Source: Pseudonocardia autotrophica (GTDB taxonomy: Bacteria > Actinomycetota > Actinomycetes > Mycobacteriales > Pseudonocardiaceae). Taken from it: a DNA stretch of 64,000 nucleotides. The notes below the pieces were generated by a model. That model searched no databases. It saw nothing but the letters and a program-made list of their open reading frames with translations, and was not told the DNA's origin. The translations under genes and the position numbers were made by a program. The stretch covers positions 1,364,001 through 1,428,000 of the forward strand of contig NZ_AP018920.1 in NCBI RefSeq assembly GCF_003945385.1. Reading direction: 5' to 3'. How positions within the stretch are numbered: the stretch's first letter is position 1; every line of letters starts with the position of its first letter. Shown in pieces: positions 17,544-26,471 of this stretch.

Positions 17544-17742
17544 CGAGCCCCGCGCACCCGCCGCGGTAGGAATCAGCGCGTCCCGCACTTGCCACGGTGG
17601 GAGGAGCGGCTCCGCACCCGCCCCGGCGGGGGTGGGGGTGATCCCGGGGGGCGGGCCGGGGGAACTACGTCGGTGCGCGTACCGGCGGGTGACGTCGCCG
17701 CGCCGACGCGCCGGACCCGGTGCCGCGGCGAGGCTCGTGGCC

Positions 17743-19242
17743 ATGACCCGACGCATCGGACGCCGCACCTTCCTCGGCCTCGCCGGCGTCGCCGCGGGCG
17801 GACTGCTGCTCGGCGGCTGCGCGGGCGTCCCGGCGTCACAGCTGGGCACCCCGGCGCCCCGGCCACTGGCGATCCCGCCACTCGCCCCTTCGGCCCGCCG
17901 GGACGGCGTCCGGACGTTCGCGCTGACCGCAGCGCCCGGGACGAGCGCGTTCCATCCCGGGGTGGACACCCCCACCTGGGGCTACGGCCTGCCGTTCGGT
18001 GGACCCACGCTGCGCGCGACCCGCGGGGAGCGGGTCCGGGTGCACGTCACCAACGGTCTGCCGGAGACCACCTCCACCCACTGGCACGGCATGACGCTGC
18101 CGGCCGAGCACGACGGCGGCCCGCACTCCCCGATCGAGCCCGGAGCCACCTGGAGTCCGGAGTGGACGATCGAGCAGCCGGCCGCGACCCTCTGGTACCA
18201 CCCGCACCCGCACGGCGTCACCGAGCGGCACGTCCATCGCGGGCTGGCCGGGCTGTTCCTCGTCGACGACCCGGAGGGCGCGCCCGGGCTGCCGCACCGG
18301 TACGGCGTCGACGACGTCCCGGTCGTCGTCACCGACCGGACCTTCACCGCGGACGGCGCCTTCGACACCCGGCGGCGCAGCGCGCACGGTCTGATCGGCG
18401 ACACACTGCTGGTGAACGGGACCCTCGCGCCCTACCTGGCGGTGTCGTCGTCCCGGATCCGGCTGCGGCTGCTCAACGCCTCACCCGCCCGCTGCTACCG
18501 GTTCGCCCGGTCCGACGAGCGTCCGATGCTGATCGTCGGGACCGACTCCGGATTGCTGGCGGCACCCCGGGCGGTGTCCGCTGCTCTGCTCACCCCCGGT
18601 GAGCGGGCCGAGCTGCTGCTCGACCTCGACCCGGGGCGCCCGGTGACGCTGCGGTCGCTGCCCCAGGATCTCGGGGCGGTGTCGGGCACCGAGCGCTCGA
18701 TCGGCGCGTCGGACACCCTCGACGTGCTCCAGATCCGGCCGGCCGGCGTCCTCGAACCCGCCCCGCCGCTGCCCGAGGTGTTGCCGCACGAGCCGGGACC
18801 CGACGAGTCCGCGGCGACCGGGGTGCGCCGGTTCACCCTCGGCAACGACGTGATCAACGGGAAGTCGATGGACATGACCCGGATCGACGAGGTCGTGCAC
18901 GCCGGCGCCACCGAGATCTGGGAGCTCGTCAACGTGCACTCCCGTCCGCACAACCTGCACGTACACGACGCGCGCGGCCAGGTGATCGAGGCCGGTGGCC
19001 GGGCCGTCCCGCCGGCGCAGCGGAGCTGGAAGGACACCGTGTACGTCCCGCCGCGGACGACGGTGCGGGTGCTCCTGCGGTTCGGGAGGCACCCGGATCC
19101 GGGGCGGCCGTTCATGTACCACTGCCACCTGCTCTATCACGAGGACCAGGGGATGATGGGCCAGTTCGTGGTCGTCGGCGACGGCACGGATCCCGGTTCG
19201 GTGCCGCGCACCCTCGCCGCGACCGGCGGGCACCATGGGTGA
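17743..19242 (+). CDS. Multicopper oxidase (CueO/SufI-like), Tat lipoprotein
   Basis: 499 residues. The N-terminus RRIGRRTFLGLAG is a Tat signal with a lipobox LGGC, so it is exported folded and tethered. The four copper-ligand segments are all present: STHWHGMTLP near 112, WYHPHPHG near 148, RPHNLHVHD near 405 and YHCHLLYHEDQGMM near 460. The last has the Cys for type 1 copper and Met as axial ligand. Likely function is Cu(I) or metal oxidation, or laccase-like oxidation at the cell surface. It overlaps the next small membrane-protein gene by 8 bp. Confidence 0.9.
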   Translation: MTRRIGRRTFLGLAGVAAGGLLLGGCAGVPASQLGTPAPRPLAIPPLAPSARRDGVRTFALTAAPGTSAFHPGVDTPTWGYGLPFGGPTLRATRGERVRVHVTNGLPETTSTHWHGMTLPAEHDGGPHSPIEPGATWSPEWTIEQPAATLWYHPHPHGVTERHVHRGLAGLFLVDDPEGAPGLPHRYGVDDVPVVVTDRTFTADGAFDTRRRSAHGLIGDTLLVNGTLAPYLAVSSSRIRLRLLNASPARCYRFARSDERPMLIVGTDSGLLAAPRAVSAALLTPGERAELLLDLDPGRPVTLRSLPQDLGAVSGTERSIGASDTLDVLQIRPAGVLEPAPPLPEVLPHEPGPDESAATGVRRFTLGNDVINGKSMDMTRIDEVVHAGATEIWELVNVHSRPHNLHVHDARGQVIEAGGRAVPPAQRSWKDTVYVPPRTTVRVLLRFGRHPDPGRPFMYHCHLLYHEDQGMMGQFVVVGDGTDPGSVPRTLAATGGHHG

Positions 19243-19693
19243 GCGCGCACGGATGCTCGCGGCCGTCCCGTTCCGGGTGTGGGCGGTGCTGCACGGGGTG
19301 CTGGTGCTGACCCAGGTGGGCCTGGCCGGTGCGCTGCTCGACGCGGCCCTCGGCGCGCTGACCTGGCACGGTGGGATCGGCGGGTCGCTGATCCTGGTGG
19401 CGGCGGTGCAGACGGTGCTCGCGGTGCCGGCCGCGTGGCCCGGCCGGATGCCGGGGTGGCCGGTCGCGGTGAGCGCTGTCCTCGTGGTGGCCGACACCGC
19501 GCAGGTCGCGATCGGGCACCTCGGGCTGCTCGCGGTGCACGTGCCGCTCGGGGTGGCGATCGTCGTCGTCCAGGTGGCGGTCGCGGTGCGGGCCCTGCTG
19601 CCGGCGCGCCGCCGGGACGGCCACCGGCGTCCGGGAACGATCTCCCGGGACACCGGCGCACATCCCGGCGACGGCGGCCGGATCAGCCGGTGA
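19235..19693 (+). CDS. Small membrane protein next to multicopper oxidase
   Basis: 152 residues with four hydrophobic stretches (about 10-35, 45-70, 80-100 and 103-125) and a charged, Gly/Arg-rich C-terminus. I recognise no family with certainty. The start overlaps the multicopper oxidase stop, so the pair is likely co-expressed. It could help electron transfer or metal handling, but this is only positional inference. Its end overlaps the convergent MFS gene by 11 bp. Confidence 0.7.
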   Translation: MGERARMLAAVPFRVWAVLHGVLVLTQVGLAGALLDAALGALTWHGGIGGSLILVAAVQTVLAVPAAWPGRMPGWPVAVSAVLVVADTAQVAIGHLGLLAVHVPLGVAIVVVQVAVAVRALLPARRRDGHRRPGTISRDTGAHPGDGGRISR

Positions 19694-20903
19694 GCGCAGG
19701 CTCCCGGTGCTGTTCGGCGCGCTCCATCCGGACGGCGACGTACAGCGCGGCCAGCCCCAGCAGCGGCAGCACGGTCGCGACGGCCGCGGGCGAGGTCCAG
19801 CCCCATCCGGCGGCCAGGACCACACCGCCCAGCGCGGCCCCGAGCGCGTTGGAGACGTTGAACGCCGCGTGGTGCAGCGCCACGCCCAGCGTCGGGCCCT
19901 CCCGGCCGGCGTCCATCAGGCGGGTGGCCAGCGCGGGGGTGGTCGCCGTCGTGGTGAAGGCCAGGCTGAACAGTGCGGTCAGCGCCATCACCACCGACGA
20001 CGCGGTCAGCGCGAACACCGTCATCGACACCGCGGCGGCGCCGAGCCCGGCAGCGATGGTGTGTACCGGGGCGATCTCGGCCAGTCGTCCGCCGACCTGG
20101 TTGCCCAGGGTCATACCGATCCCGAACACCGCGAGTGCCACCGGCACCGCGGCCTCGGCCAGCCCGGACACCTCGGTCAGCACCGGGGTGATGTAGCTGT
20201 AGACGGCGAACGAGCCGCCGAAACCGGTCGCGATGACCGCCATCGTGATCCACACCTGGCCCCGGCGCAGCGCCGAGAGCTCACCGAGCACCGAGCCGCG
20301 GCGCGTGTCGCGCACGTCCGGGACGAGCCACCAGACCGCGGCCATGGTCACCACGGCGATCGCGCCGGTCGCAAGGTACGCGGCGGGCCAGCCGGCGGCC
20401 TGGCCGAGCCAGGTCGCGATGGGGACACCGACCACGTTCGCGATCATCAGCCCGCTCATGACGGTCGCGATCGCGCGTGGGCGGCGCTCCCGTGGCACGA
20501 GCGAGGCGGCGAGCACCGATGCCGTGCCGAAGTAGGCGCCGTGCGGGAGACCGGCGAGGAAGCGGGTGGCGACGAAGGTGCCGAAGGTCGGCGCGAACGC
20601 CGAGGCGATGTTGGTCAGTGCCAGCGCTCCGGCCAGCGCCAGCACCAGGTGCTTGCGCGGCCAGCGGGCGCCGAGCACGGCCAGAACGGGCGCGCCGACC
20701 ACCACCCCGAGTGCATAGGCGCTGATCGCGGTACCGGCCTGCGGCACGGTGGCGCCGAGGTCGGCGGCGAACGCCGGCAGCAGGCCCATCGAGGCGAACT
20801 CGGTGGTGCCGATGGCGAGCCCGCCCAGCGCCATCGCGAACAGCGCGGGGCCGGGACTTCCGGTGGTGGAGGAGTGGTGAGAGAGTGTGCCCAATGTTTT
20901 CAT
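19683..20903 (-). CDS. MFS transporter, AraJ/YdhP-like exporter
   Basis: About 406 residues with 12 membrane helices. IGTTEFASMGLLPAFAADLG near 30 is typical of the AraJ/CmlR/purine-efflux DHA1 group. FLAGLPHGAYFGTASVLA near 110 and GLMIANVVGVPIATWLGQ near 140 also fit. Substrates in this group include arabinose polymers, chloramphenicol and nucleosides. I choose the ATG at 20903 because a TTGACA-bearing promoter lies just upstream, which would leave almost no leader; an in-frame GTG at 20930 is less likely. Confidence 0.85.
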   Translation of the reverse strand: MKTLGTLSHHSSTTGSPGPALFAMALGGLAIGTTEFASMGLLPAFAADLGATVPQAGTAISAYALGVVVGAPVLAVLGARWPRKHLVLALAGALALTNIASAFAPTFGTFVATRFLAGLPHGAYFGTASVLAASLVPRERRPRAIATVMSGLMIANVVGVPIATWLGQAAGWPAAYLATGAIAVVTMAAVWWLVPDVRDTRRGSVLGELSALRRGQVWITMAVIATGFGGSFAVYSYITPVLTEVSGLAEAAVPVALAVFGIGMTLGNQVGGRLAEIAPVHTIAAGLGAAAVSMTVFALTASSVVMALTALFSLAFTTTATTPALATRLMDAGREGPTLGVALHHAAFNVSNALGAALGGVVLAAGWGWTSPAAVATVLPLLGLAALYVAVRMERAEQHREPALTG

Positions 20904-20914
20904 CGCCCCACGAG

Positions 20915-20943
20915 AATAAGTACCGCCCACCCGGAGGTGTCAA
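20915..20943 (-). promoter_or_regulatory. Candidate sigma70-type promoter of the MFS gene
   Basis: Reading the reverse strand, TTGACA (20943-20938) is followed by an AT-rich TACTTATTC stretch in the -10 position (spacing 15-18). It faces away from the ROK gene, whose GGAGG ribosome site (20933-20937) falls in its spacer. A regulator binding here would affect both genes. Confidence 0.4.
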
Positions 20944-20948
20944 ACGAG

Positions 20949-22127
20949 ATGGCGTCGGTGTCAGCTGATTCACCTCCCGGCCGCGCCGAGACCGACCGCT
21001 GGCGGGCGACCGCCGAGGTGCTCACGGAGATCCGGCGGGAGCCCGGGCTGACCCGGGTGGAGCTGGCCCGGCGGCTGCGACTGGCCGGTGGGTCGGCCAC
21101 CGAGATCACCGCACGGCTGCGCGAGCTGGGCTGGATCACCGAGGAGCGGGCGCCCTGTCCGGGCCGCGGCCGCCCGACGACCCGGCTGGTCCCGAGTCGC
21201 ACCGGGCCCGCGGTCGTCGCCGTCGACGTCCGGTTCGAAGGATGGCAGGCCGGTCTCGTCGGGCTGGACGGGGAGCCGGTCGCGGTGCGGTCCGGGCGGC
21301 ACGCGCACCGGGAGCCGGACGCCGTCGCCGTCGAGCTGGACGCGGTGGTCGGCGAGCTGATCGCCGAGCACCCGGGGCCGGTCGTCGCCGCGGGGATCGG
21401 GGTGGCGGCGACCCTGCTCGACGAGCATCTCGCGCAGGCCGGTGGGCAGGGCTGGAGCCCGCTGGACGTCCGCCGGATCGGGGCCGGGCTGCCGGTGCTG
21501 GCCGGCAACGACGCGAACCTGGCCGGTGTCGCCGAGGTCCGCGGCGGCGCCGCGGCGGGGGCCGGGACGGCGCTGTTCCTGACGGTCGAGGTCGGGATCG
21601 GCGGTGCGCTGCTGCTGAGCGGGCGGCCGCAGTCCGGTTCGCGGGGCGCGGCCGGGGAGTTCGGGCACCTGCCCTTCGGCGATCCCGGCCGGGGCTGTCC
21701 GTGCGGGGCCCGCGGCTGCTGGAACTCCGAGGTGGACGGGCGCGCGCTGGCGCGGATGCTCGGCGAGCCGGAACCCGACGACCCGTACGGCTCGGCGGTC
21801 GCCGTGCTGGAGCGGGCCGAGGCGGGGGAGCGGGCCGCCGGCCGGGTGGTCGCGCACGCCGCCGCCCGGCTCGCCGGCGGGACGGCCGGGCTGGTCAACG
21901 CGCACGACCCGGAGATCGTGGTGCTCGGCGGGCTCGGGACGGTGCTGCGCCGGGCCGCGCCGGAGCGGTTCGACGAGGCCTACCGGGCCGGGCTGATGAG
22001 CTTCCACCGCGAGGATCCCCCACCGGTCGTGGACGCCGCGCACGGCACCGACGGGGTGCTGCGCGGAGCCGGGGCGATCGCGCTGGACCACGCGACGTCG
22101 GCGGCCGGGCTGGCGGCGCGGGCGTAG
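20949..22127 (+). CDS. ROK family transcriptional regulator/sugar kinase-like protein
   Basis: 392 residues. An N-terminal winged helix (about 18-75: GLTRVELARRLRLAGGSATEITARLRELGWI, core LxRxxLARxLxLxxxSAT) precedes a ROK domain. The zinc motif GCPCGARGCWNSE near 250 and the aspartate-bearing AGNDANLAGVAEVRGG near 183 are intact. ROK repressors respond to sugars or amino sugars. It is divergent from the AraJ-like exporter gene, which is its most likely target. ATG at 20949 follows GGAGGTGT. Confidence 0.85.
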   Translation: MASVSADSPPGRAETDRWRATAEVLTEIRREPGLTRVELARRLRLAGGSATEITARLRELGWITEERAPCPGRGRPTTRLVPSRTGPAVVAVDVRFEGWQAGLVGLDGEPVAVRSGRHAHREPDAVAVELDAVVGELIAEHPGPVVAAGIGVAATLLDEHLAQAGGQGWSPLDVRRIGAGLPVLAGNDANLAGVAEVRGGAAAGAGTALFLTVEVGIGGALLLSGRPQSGSRGAAGEFGHLPFGDPGRGCPCGARGCWNSEVDGRALARMLGEPEPDDPYGSAVAVLERAEAGERAAGRVVAHAAARLAGGTAGLVNAHDPEIVVLGGLGTVLRRAAPERFDEAYRAGLMSFHREDPPPVVDAAHGTDGVLRGAGAIALDHATSAAGLAARA

Positions 22128-22273
22128 CGCTCCCGGCCGGTGCGACCGCTCACCGACCGGGCCACCGGAAATGCCGCCCGAATGTCACGATCCGACCATC
22201 GGAACGGTTCCCCGTGCTGCGCGCCCGGCCCACCCCGGGTACTTTTCTCTCACATTCTCGGGAGGGAACTGAA

Positions 22274-22429
22274 ATGATCATTCTCGGCATCATCCTGCTG
22301 CTGGTGGGTTACTTCACCAGCATTCCGCTGGTCACGACGATCGGCACGATCCTGGTCGTCGTCGGTGTCGTCCTGCTCATCCTCGGAGCGATCGGCCGCC
22401 CGGTCGGTGGTCGCAAGGCCTGGTTCTGA
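22274..22429 (+). CDS. Small hydrophobic membrane protein, DUF6131-like
   Basis: 51 residues, nearly all membrane-embedded: MIILGIILLLVGYF, then a second helix LVTTIGTILVVVGVVLLILGAIG, ending PVGGRKAWF. This pattern of two Gly-zipper-like helices with a Gly/Arg tail recurs in actinobacteria. A clear GGAGGG ribosome site lies 8 bases upstream, and a strong terminator follows, so it is a monocistronic gene. Function unknown; such proteins are often stress-induced. Confidence 0.8.
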   Translation: MIILGIILLLVGYFTSIPLVTTIGTILVVVGVVLLILGAIGRPVGGRKAWF

Positions 22430-22497
22430 CCAGGCCGGTCGCGACCCGAGGGCGGTGCCCGACCGCCTCGGGGGCAGACCGGCTCCGCAGTCGCACA

Positions 22498-22536
22498 GGG
22501 GGTGCGGCCCCGGCACGGCCGGGGTCGCACCCCCCT
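22498..22536 (+). terminator. Rho-independent terminator after the small membrane protein gene
   Basis: GGGGGTGCG pairs with CGCACCCCC, continued inward by CCCCGGC/GCCGGGG around an ACG loop, then CTTG. It is about 70 bp past the stop codon and probably insulates the reverse-strand gene that follows. Confidence 0.75.
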
Positions 22537-22623
22537 TGTCGTGCAGTTGATCGAAAAAACACAGGGATCAATGTTTCGACCCGATCCGAGTGGGTAGTAC
22601 GACGAATTTCCGGTGCACCCGGA

Positions 22624-23520
22624 TCATGAATTGCCGGTGTCCTCCGGGAAGCCGAGCAGGCGACGGGCGGTAACCGGGTCCGCGGGCGTCGCACCCACCT
22701 TGTCGAGTACCCGCAGCGCGTCCTCCAGTAGTTCCCGGTTGGTCGGCGTCCCGGGGCCGGCGTGGTCCTCCAGGCCGACCCGCAGGTGCCCTCCTCGGCG
22801 GACGGCGAGCTCGGCCAGCCCGGACGCCACGACGTCCCCGCCGAGCACCGCGACCGACCACGGCAGTCCGGACGGTTCGAGCAGCTCCAGATAGGCCTCC
22901 AGGGCCGCCGGGGTCGGTGGCAGGCCGAACTGCAGCCGGTCGGCGAAGTACAGCTTCACGATCGCACCCGGCGGCACCCGGCCGTGCCGGTGCAGGGTCA
23001 GCGCGGTGCGCAGGAACCCCGGCTCGAAGATCGAGATGCTCGGGCCGGCCCCGAGCCGGGCGGTGCGCGCGAACATGTACTCGGTGTCGGAAAACGAGTT
23101 CTGGTACGGCTCCGGCGCGGCGGCCTCGGGGCAGCTGCCGTCGTCGAGCAGCCCGACGTTCACCGAGCCCGGATCGACCAGGGTCAGCCCGCCCATCCGC
23201 CGTCGTGCCAGCTCCTCGACGTGCGCCCACCGGCGCTGCACCGGGACGCCGCGGGCCCCGGCCGCCATCGTCGGATAGAGCAGCGCGTCGGGGTACCGGT
23301 CGAGCACCGGTCGCCACGCCGCCAGGTACGGCTCGACGGCGTGCACCCCGTCGGTGGTGAACATCGGCTCGTCGTTGTGGTTGTGCACGATCGCCGCACC
23401 GCGGCCGATCACGTCCAGGGCCTGTTCGGCGATCTCGTCGGGCTCCCGCGGGACGTGCGGGTTCGCCTCCCGGGTGGTGCTGCCGTTCAGGGCGACTTCC
23501 AGGATCACCGTCGAGTCCAT
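22624..23520 (-). CDS. BKACE family (DUF849) beta-keto acid cleavage enzyme
   Basis: 298 residues, TIM barrel. N-terminal VILEVALNGSTTREANPHVP, the zinc-binding AAIVHNHNDEP near 44, the YPTMAAGARG segment near 85 and GGHLRVGLEDHAGPG near 253 are BKACE marks. The family condenses a beta-keto acid with acetyl-CoA to give acetoacetate and a CoA ester; 3-keto-5-aminohexanoate cleavage (Kce, lysine fermentation) is the best-known member. No other lysine-fermentation genes lie nearby, so the substrate is open. Confidence 0.85.
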   Translation of the reverse strand: MDSTVILEVALNGSTTREANPHVPREPDEIAEQALDVIGRGAAIVHNHNDEPMFTTDGVHAVEPYLAAWRPVLDRYPDALLYPTMAAGARGVPVQRRWAHVEELARRRMGGLTLVDPGSVNVGLLDDGSCPEAAAPEPYQNSFSDTEYMFARTARLGAGPSISIFEPGFLRTALTLHRHGRVPPGAIVKLYFADRLQFGLPPTPAALEAYLELLEPSGLPWSVAVLGGDVVASGLAELAVRRGGHLRVGLEDHAGPGTPTNRELLEDALRVLDKVGATPADPVTARRLLGFPEDTGNS

Positions 23521-23596
23521 CCGGCCAGCATCGCGGGATCCGGCGCCGGGTGCACCTGCGCGGGCGGTGCGACCGGCGGGTCGTAGGCTCGTGATC

Positions 23597-24226
23597 GTGA
23601 GTAGCGCCCCGCGGTCGAGCCGCGCGCGCCGCAGCGCCGCTGCCGTCGCCGTCGTCGCCGCGATCGCCTTGTCGGCAGGCTGTGGTGGTGACCAGCCCGA
23701 TCCGTTGAGCACGGGAGCCCCGGGTGCCGCCCCGGCCGACGGGCTGGCCCGGATCGTCGAGCTGACCGGGGAGCGGATCGGGATCTCCGAGCGAGCCGCC
23801 GCGGCGGCGGCCGACACCGGGGAGCCTGCGCCCGGCCCGGACTCCGACTCCGGCTCCGGTGACGTGGCTGTGGCTGCAGCCGCGGCCGAGCGCGCCGGCG
23901 TCGACGTGGAGTGGGCGGCGCGGGTGCTCGCCGACCAGCGCGCGGCCGCCGACCAGCTGCGCGACGGCCTGACCCGGCAGTGGGCCGAGCGTCCGGACAC
24001 CCGGCCCGCCGAGCAGGCCGATCCGGCGCAGCTGAGGTCCGAGCTGGACCGGATCGACGAGGAGCTGCTCGCCGCGCTGCGGATCGCCGCCCCGGCTCGG
24101 GCGCACGAGGACTGCCCCAGCTCGCTCGCGCAGGCCGCCGTCGCCCGGGCCGAGGGGCTCGGCGATCTGGCGCGCGGGGCGCTCGGCCGCAGCCTGATGT
24201 CGGTCTGCGACGGCACCCCGGACTGA
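23597..24226 (+). CDS. Lipoprotein resembling secreted gamma-class chorismate mutase
   Basis: 209 residues with a signal peptide and lipobox LSAGC. The helical body (LARIVELTGERIGISERAA near 50, AAAERAGVDVEWAARVLADQRAAADQLRDGLTRQW near 95, and DLxQLRxELDRIDEELLAAL near 140) follows the layout of exported AroQ-gamma chorismate mutases such as the mycobacterial one. Two Cys near 165 and 204 could form the family disulfide. Oddly there is no lysine in the whole protein, although the family uses a conserved active-site Lys, and a Pro/Gly/Ser insert (70-85) breaks the helix where it should be. It may be inactive or use Arg. Start GTG 23597. Confidence 0.6.
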   Translation: MSSAPRSSRARRSAAAVAVVAAIALSAGCGGDQPDPLSTGAPGAAPADGLARIVELTGERIGISERAAAAAADTGEPAPGPDSDSGSGDVAVAAAAAERAGVDVEWAARVLADQRAAADQLRDGLTRQWAERPDTRPAEQADPAQLRSELDRIDEELLAALRIAAPARAHEDCPSSLAQAAVARAEGLGDLARGALGRSLMSVCDGTPD

Positions 24227-24267
24227 CCCGGTGTCCGTGACGGTCGTGTTTCCGTCCGTCTCAGGTA

Positions 24268-24298
24268 TTGCGTACCCGGATAGTACGTGCTCGGATTA
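24268..24298 (+). promoter_or_regulatory. Nicotinate regulon promoter/operator, copy A (nicX unit)
   Basis: This 31-bp block starts TTGCGT and ends TCGGATTA. It recurs with one mismatch, on the opposite strand, at 43361-43391 before nicC. TTGCGT (24268-24273) and TCGGAT (24291-24296) are 17 bp apart and could be the -35 and -10 boxes. The centre AGTACGTGCT is nearly palindromic and may be the MarR-protein contact. It ends 27 bp before the nicX start. Confidence 0.8.
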
Positions 24299-24324
24299 AT
24301 GTTCGAGTCATGGAGGTGGCCGCG

Positions 24325-25371
24325 ATGGACCAGAACCTGTTCAACGACATCTGCCTGCAGCAACTGACGCTGTCGGGGGTGCACGAGGGTGAGACCGTGG
24401 TCGTGCTGACCCGCGGTGCGGAGCGGGCCGAGTACGCCGACGCGTTCCTGTGGGCGATCCAGCGCCTGGGTGCGACCGGATATCACATGCGCCTGCCGTC
24501 GCCGGCGAGCGCGGCCGGGGCGTGGGCGGTCGGCGACTCCGGGCTGGGGAACATCCCACTGGCCGTGGACGCGCTCAAGGCCGTCGACATGGTCGTGGAC
24601 TGCACGTTCCTGCTGTTCTCGCCCGAGCAGTTCGCGATCCAGGGCGCCGGCACCCGGATCCTCACCGCCGTCGAACCGCCCGAGCTGCTGGCCCGGCTGA
24701 TGCCGACCACCGAGCTGCGTGAGCGCGTCGAGACCGGGGCGGAGCTGCTGGCCAAGGCCTCGGCCATGCGGATCACCAGCCCGCACGGCACCGACGTCAC
24801 CTATCAGCTGGGCATGTACCCGACGATGTCGGAGTACGGCTACACCGACACCCCCGGCCGCTGGGACCACTGGCCGGCGGCGTTCGTGTTCACCGGCGGC
24901 TCCGACACCGGCGTCGACGGGAAGATCGTGCTCGCCCCCGGGGACGTGCTGCTGCCGTTCAACACCTACGTGCAGACCCCGGTGGAGATCACCATCGAGG
25001 AGGGCTTCATCCGCGACATCCGCGGCGGCGCCGGCTCCTCGGGGCTGGACGCCGATCTGCTGCGCTCCTACATCGAGAGCTTCGACGACCCGCGCGGCTA
25101 CGGCATGAGCCATGTCGGCTGGGGTCTCGACGAGCGCGCGCACTGGCACGGCCTGACCCAGTTCCCCGGCGGCATGGGGATGGAGCTGCGCAGCTTCTAC
25201 GGCAACGTGATGTTCTCGATCGGGCCGAACAACGAGCTCGGCGGCCCGAACGACACCGCCTGCCACTTCGACATCCCGATGCGCGGCAACTCGCTCTACC
25301 TCGACGACGAGCTGATCGTCGACGCCGGCGAGCTGACCGTGCCCGAGATGCGCCCGGTGGCACGCCGATGA
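24325..25371 (+). CDS. nicX: 2,5-dihydroxypyridine 5,6-dioxygenase (NicX)
   Basis: 348 residues. It opens the ring of 2,5-dihydroxypyridine to N-formylmaleamate with Fe(II) and O2. The protein has the leucyl-aminopeptidase-like fold of NicX, and the iron-ligand region is recognisable: His in SHVGWGLDERAHWHG near 261-275, then CHFDIPMRG with His314 and Asp316. These sit four residues before the ligands I recall for the Pseudomonas putida enzyme. ATG at 24325 is taken since GGAGG lies 8 bases upstream; an ATG at 24310 has none. It is coupled by a 4-bp overlap to the maleate isomerase gene, and is preceded by the shared 31-bp regulatory block. Confidence 0.9.
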   Translation: MDQNLFNDICLQQLTLSGVHEGETVVVLTRGAERAEYADAFLWAIQRLGATGYHMRLPSPASAAGAWAVGDSGLGNIPLAVDALKAVDMVVDCTFLLFSPEQFAIQGAGTRILTAVEPPELLARLMPTTELRERVETGAELLAKASAMRITSPHGTDVTYQLGMYPTMSEYGYTDTPGRWDHWPAAFVFTGGSDTGVDGKIVLAPGDVLLPFNTYVQTPVEITIEEGFIRDIRGGAGSSGLDADLLRSYIESFDDPRGYGMSHVGWGLDERAHWHGLTQFPGGMGMELRSFYGNVMFSIGPNNELGGPNDTACHFDIPMRGNSLYLDDELIVDAGELTVPEMRPVARR

Positions 25372-26129
25372 GCCGCGACCACCCCCGGGATCATCACATC
25401 GGGATGATCGTCCCGTCGTCGAACCTCACGATGGAGACCGAGCTCCCGCGGATGCTGCGCGCCCGTGAGGACGTGCTCCCCGACGAGCGGTTCGTGTTCC
25501 ACTCGGCGCGGGCCCGGATGCAGCACGTGACCCCCGAGCAGCTGCGCGCGATGAACGCCCAGGCTCAGCGGGCCGCGGCCGAGCTGGCCGACGCCCGCCC
25601 GGACGTCGTCGCCACCGCCTGCCTGGTCGCGATCATGGCCCAGGGCCCCGGCTACCACTGCACCGCCGAGGACGACATCACCGCCGCACTGCGGGCCGAG
25701 GGCTCCGACGCGCCGGTGATCTCCAGCGCGGGTGCGCTGCTGTCCGGGATCGCCGCGCTGGGCGCGCAGCGGGTCGCGATCATCACCCCCTACATGGAGC
25801 CGTTGACCCGGGCGGTCGTGGACTACCTGACCGACGCCGGCGTCGAGGTCGTCGACTCGCTGTCGCTGCAGGTGCCCGACAACCTGGCCGTCGCCCGGCT
25901 CGATCCGGCCGACCTGCGCGAGCACTGGCGCAAGCTCGACCTGTCCCGGGCCGACGCGCTGGTGCTCAGCGCCTGCGTGCAGATGCCGTCGCTGCCCTCG
26001 ATCCAGCCGGTTCAGGACGAGATCGGCATCCCGGTGCTGTCCGCCGCGACCGCGACCACCCACCGGATCCTCACCGAGCTCGGCCTGGAGCCGCGGGTCC
26101 CCGGCGCCGGGGCACTGCTGCAGGGCTGA
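25368..26129 (+). CDS. nicE: Maleate cis-trans isomerase (NicE/MaiA, Asp/Glu racemase fold)
   Basis: 253 residues. It converts maleate to fumarate, the last step of aerobic nicotinate breakdown. Both active-site cysteines of the family are visible: Cys85 in VATACLVAIM and Cys203 in LVLSACVQMPSL. The N-terminal GMIVPSSNLTMETELPRM is the typical substrate-binding loop. Translation is coupled to nicX by ATGA overlap. A 17-bp-stem terminator follows 12 bp after the stop, so the unit is just nicX-nicE. Confidence 0.9.
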   Translation: MSRDHPRDHHIGMIVPSSNLTMETELPRMLRAREDVLPDERFVFHSARARMQHVTPEQLRAMNAQAQRAAAELADARPDVVATACLVAIMAQGPGYHCTAEDDITAALRAEGSDAPVISSAGALLSGIAALGAQRVAIITPYMEPLTRAVVDYLTDAGVEVVDSLSLQVPDNLAVARLDPADLREHWRKLDLSRADALVLSACVQMPSLPSIQPVQDEIGIPVLSAATATTHRILTELGLEPRVPGAGALLQG

Positions 26130-26141
26130 GGCTCCCGGGGG

Positions 26142-26183
26142 AGAACGGACCCGCGCCCACCCTCCCGGGCGCGGGTCCGTTCT
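26142..26183 (+). terminator. Terminator of the nicX-nicE unit
   Basis: A perfect 17-bp stem (26142-26158 with 26167-26183) and an 8-base loop, ending TTCTG. One of the strongest hairpins in the window. Confidence 0.85.
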
Positions 26184-26205
26184 GCTGTGGCGTCCCTGCG
26201 GCCGG

Positions 26206-26268
26206 TGATCCCTGTTTCGGGAGTGCTGGAGGCCGTCGGGCGCACCTGCGCTCCCACAACGCGGATCA
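26206..26268. repeat. 63-bp palindromic repeat, copy 1
   Basis: Begins TGATCCCTGTTTCGGGAGTG and ends CTCCCACAACGCGGATCA; outer TGATCC/GGATCA and inner GGGAG/CTCCC arms can form a long interrupted hairpin. One of five copies of identical length in the window. Confidence 0.85.
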
Positions 26269-26471
26269 TGGTCGGGCTGCCGGCGGGGTGCGGCCGGGCC
26301 GGTGGGCGCGCGGCCGGGCTGCGGCTGGGTCGGCGGGGGTGCGGCTGGGCCGGCGGCGCGGGTCGCGGGTCTGTGGGCCGGCCTGGGGCGCGCGCACGGC
26401 CGGCATGGCCGGGCCGGCGGCGCGGGTTGCGGGTCGCGGGCCGTCCGGGCCGGGTCCGCGCGCATGGCTGG

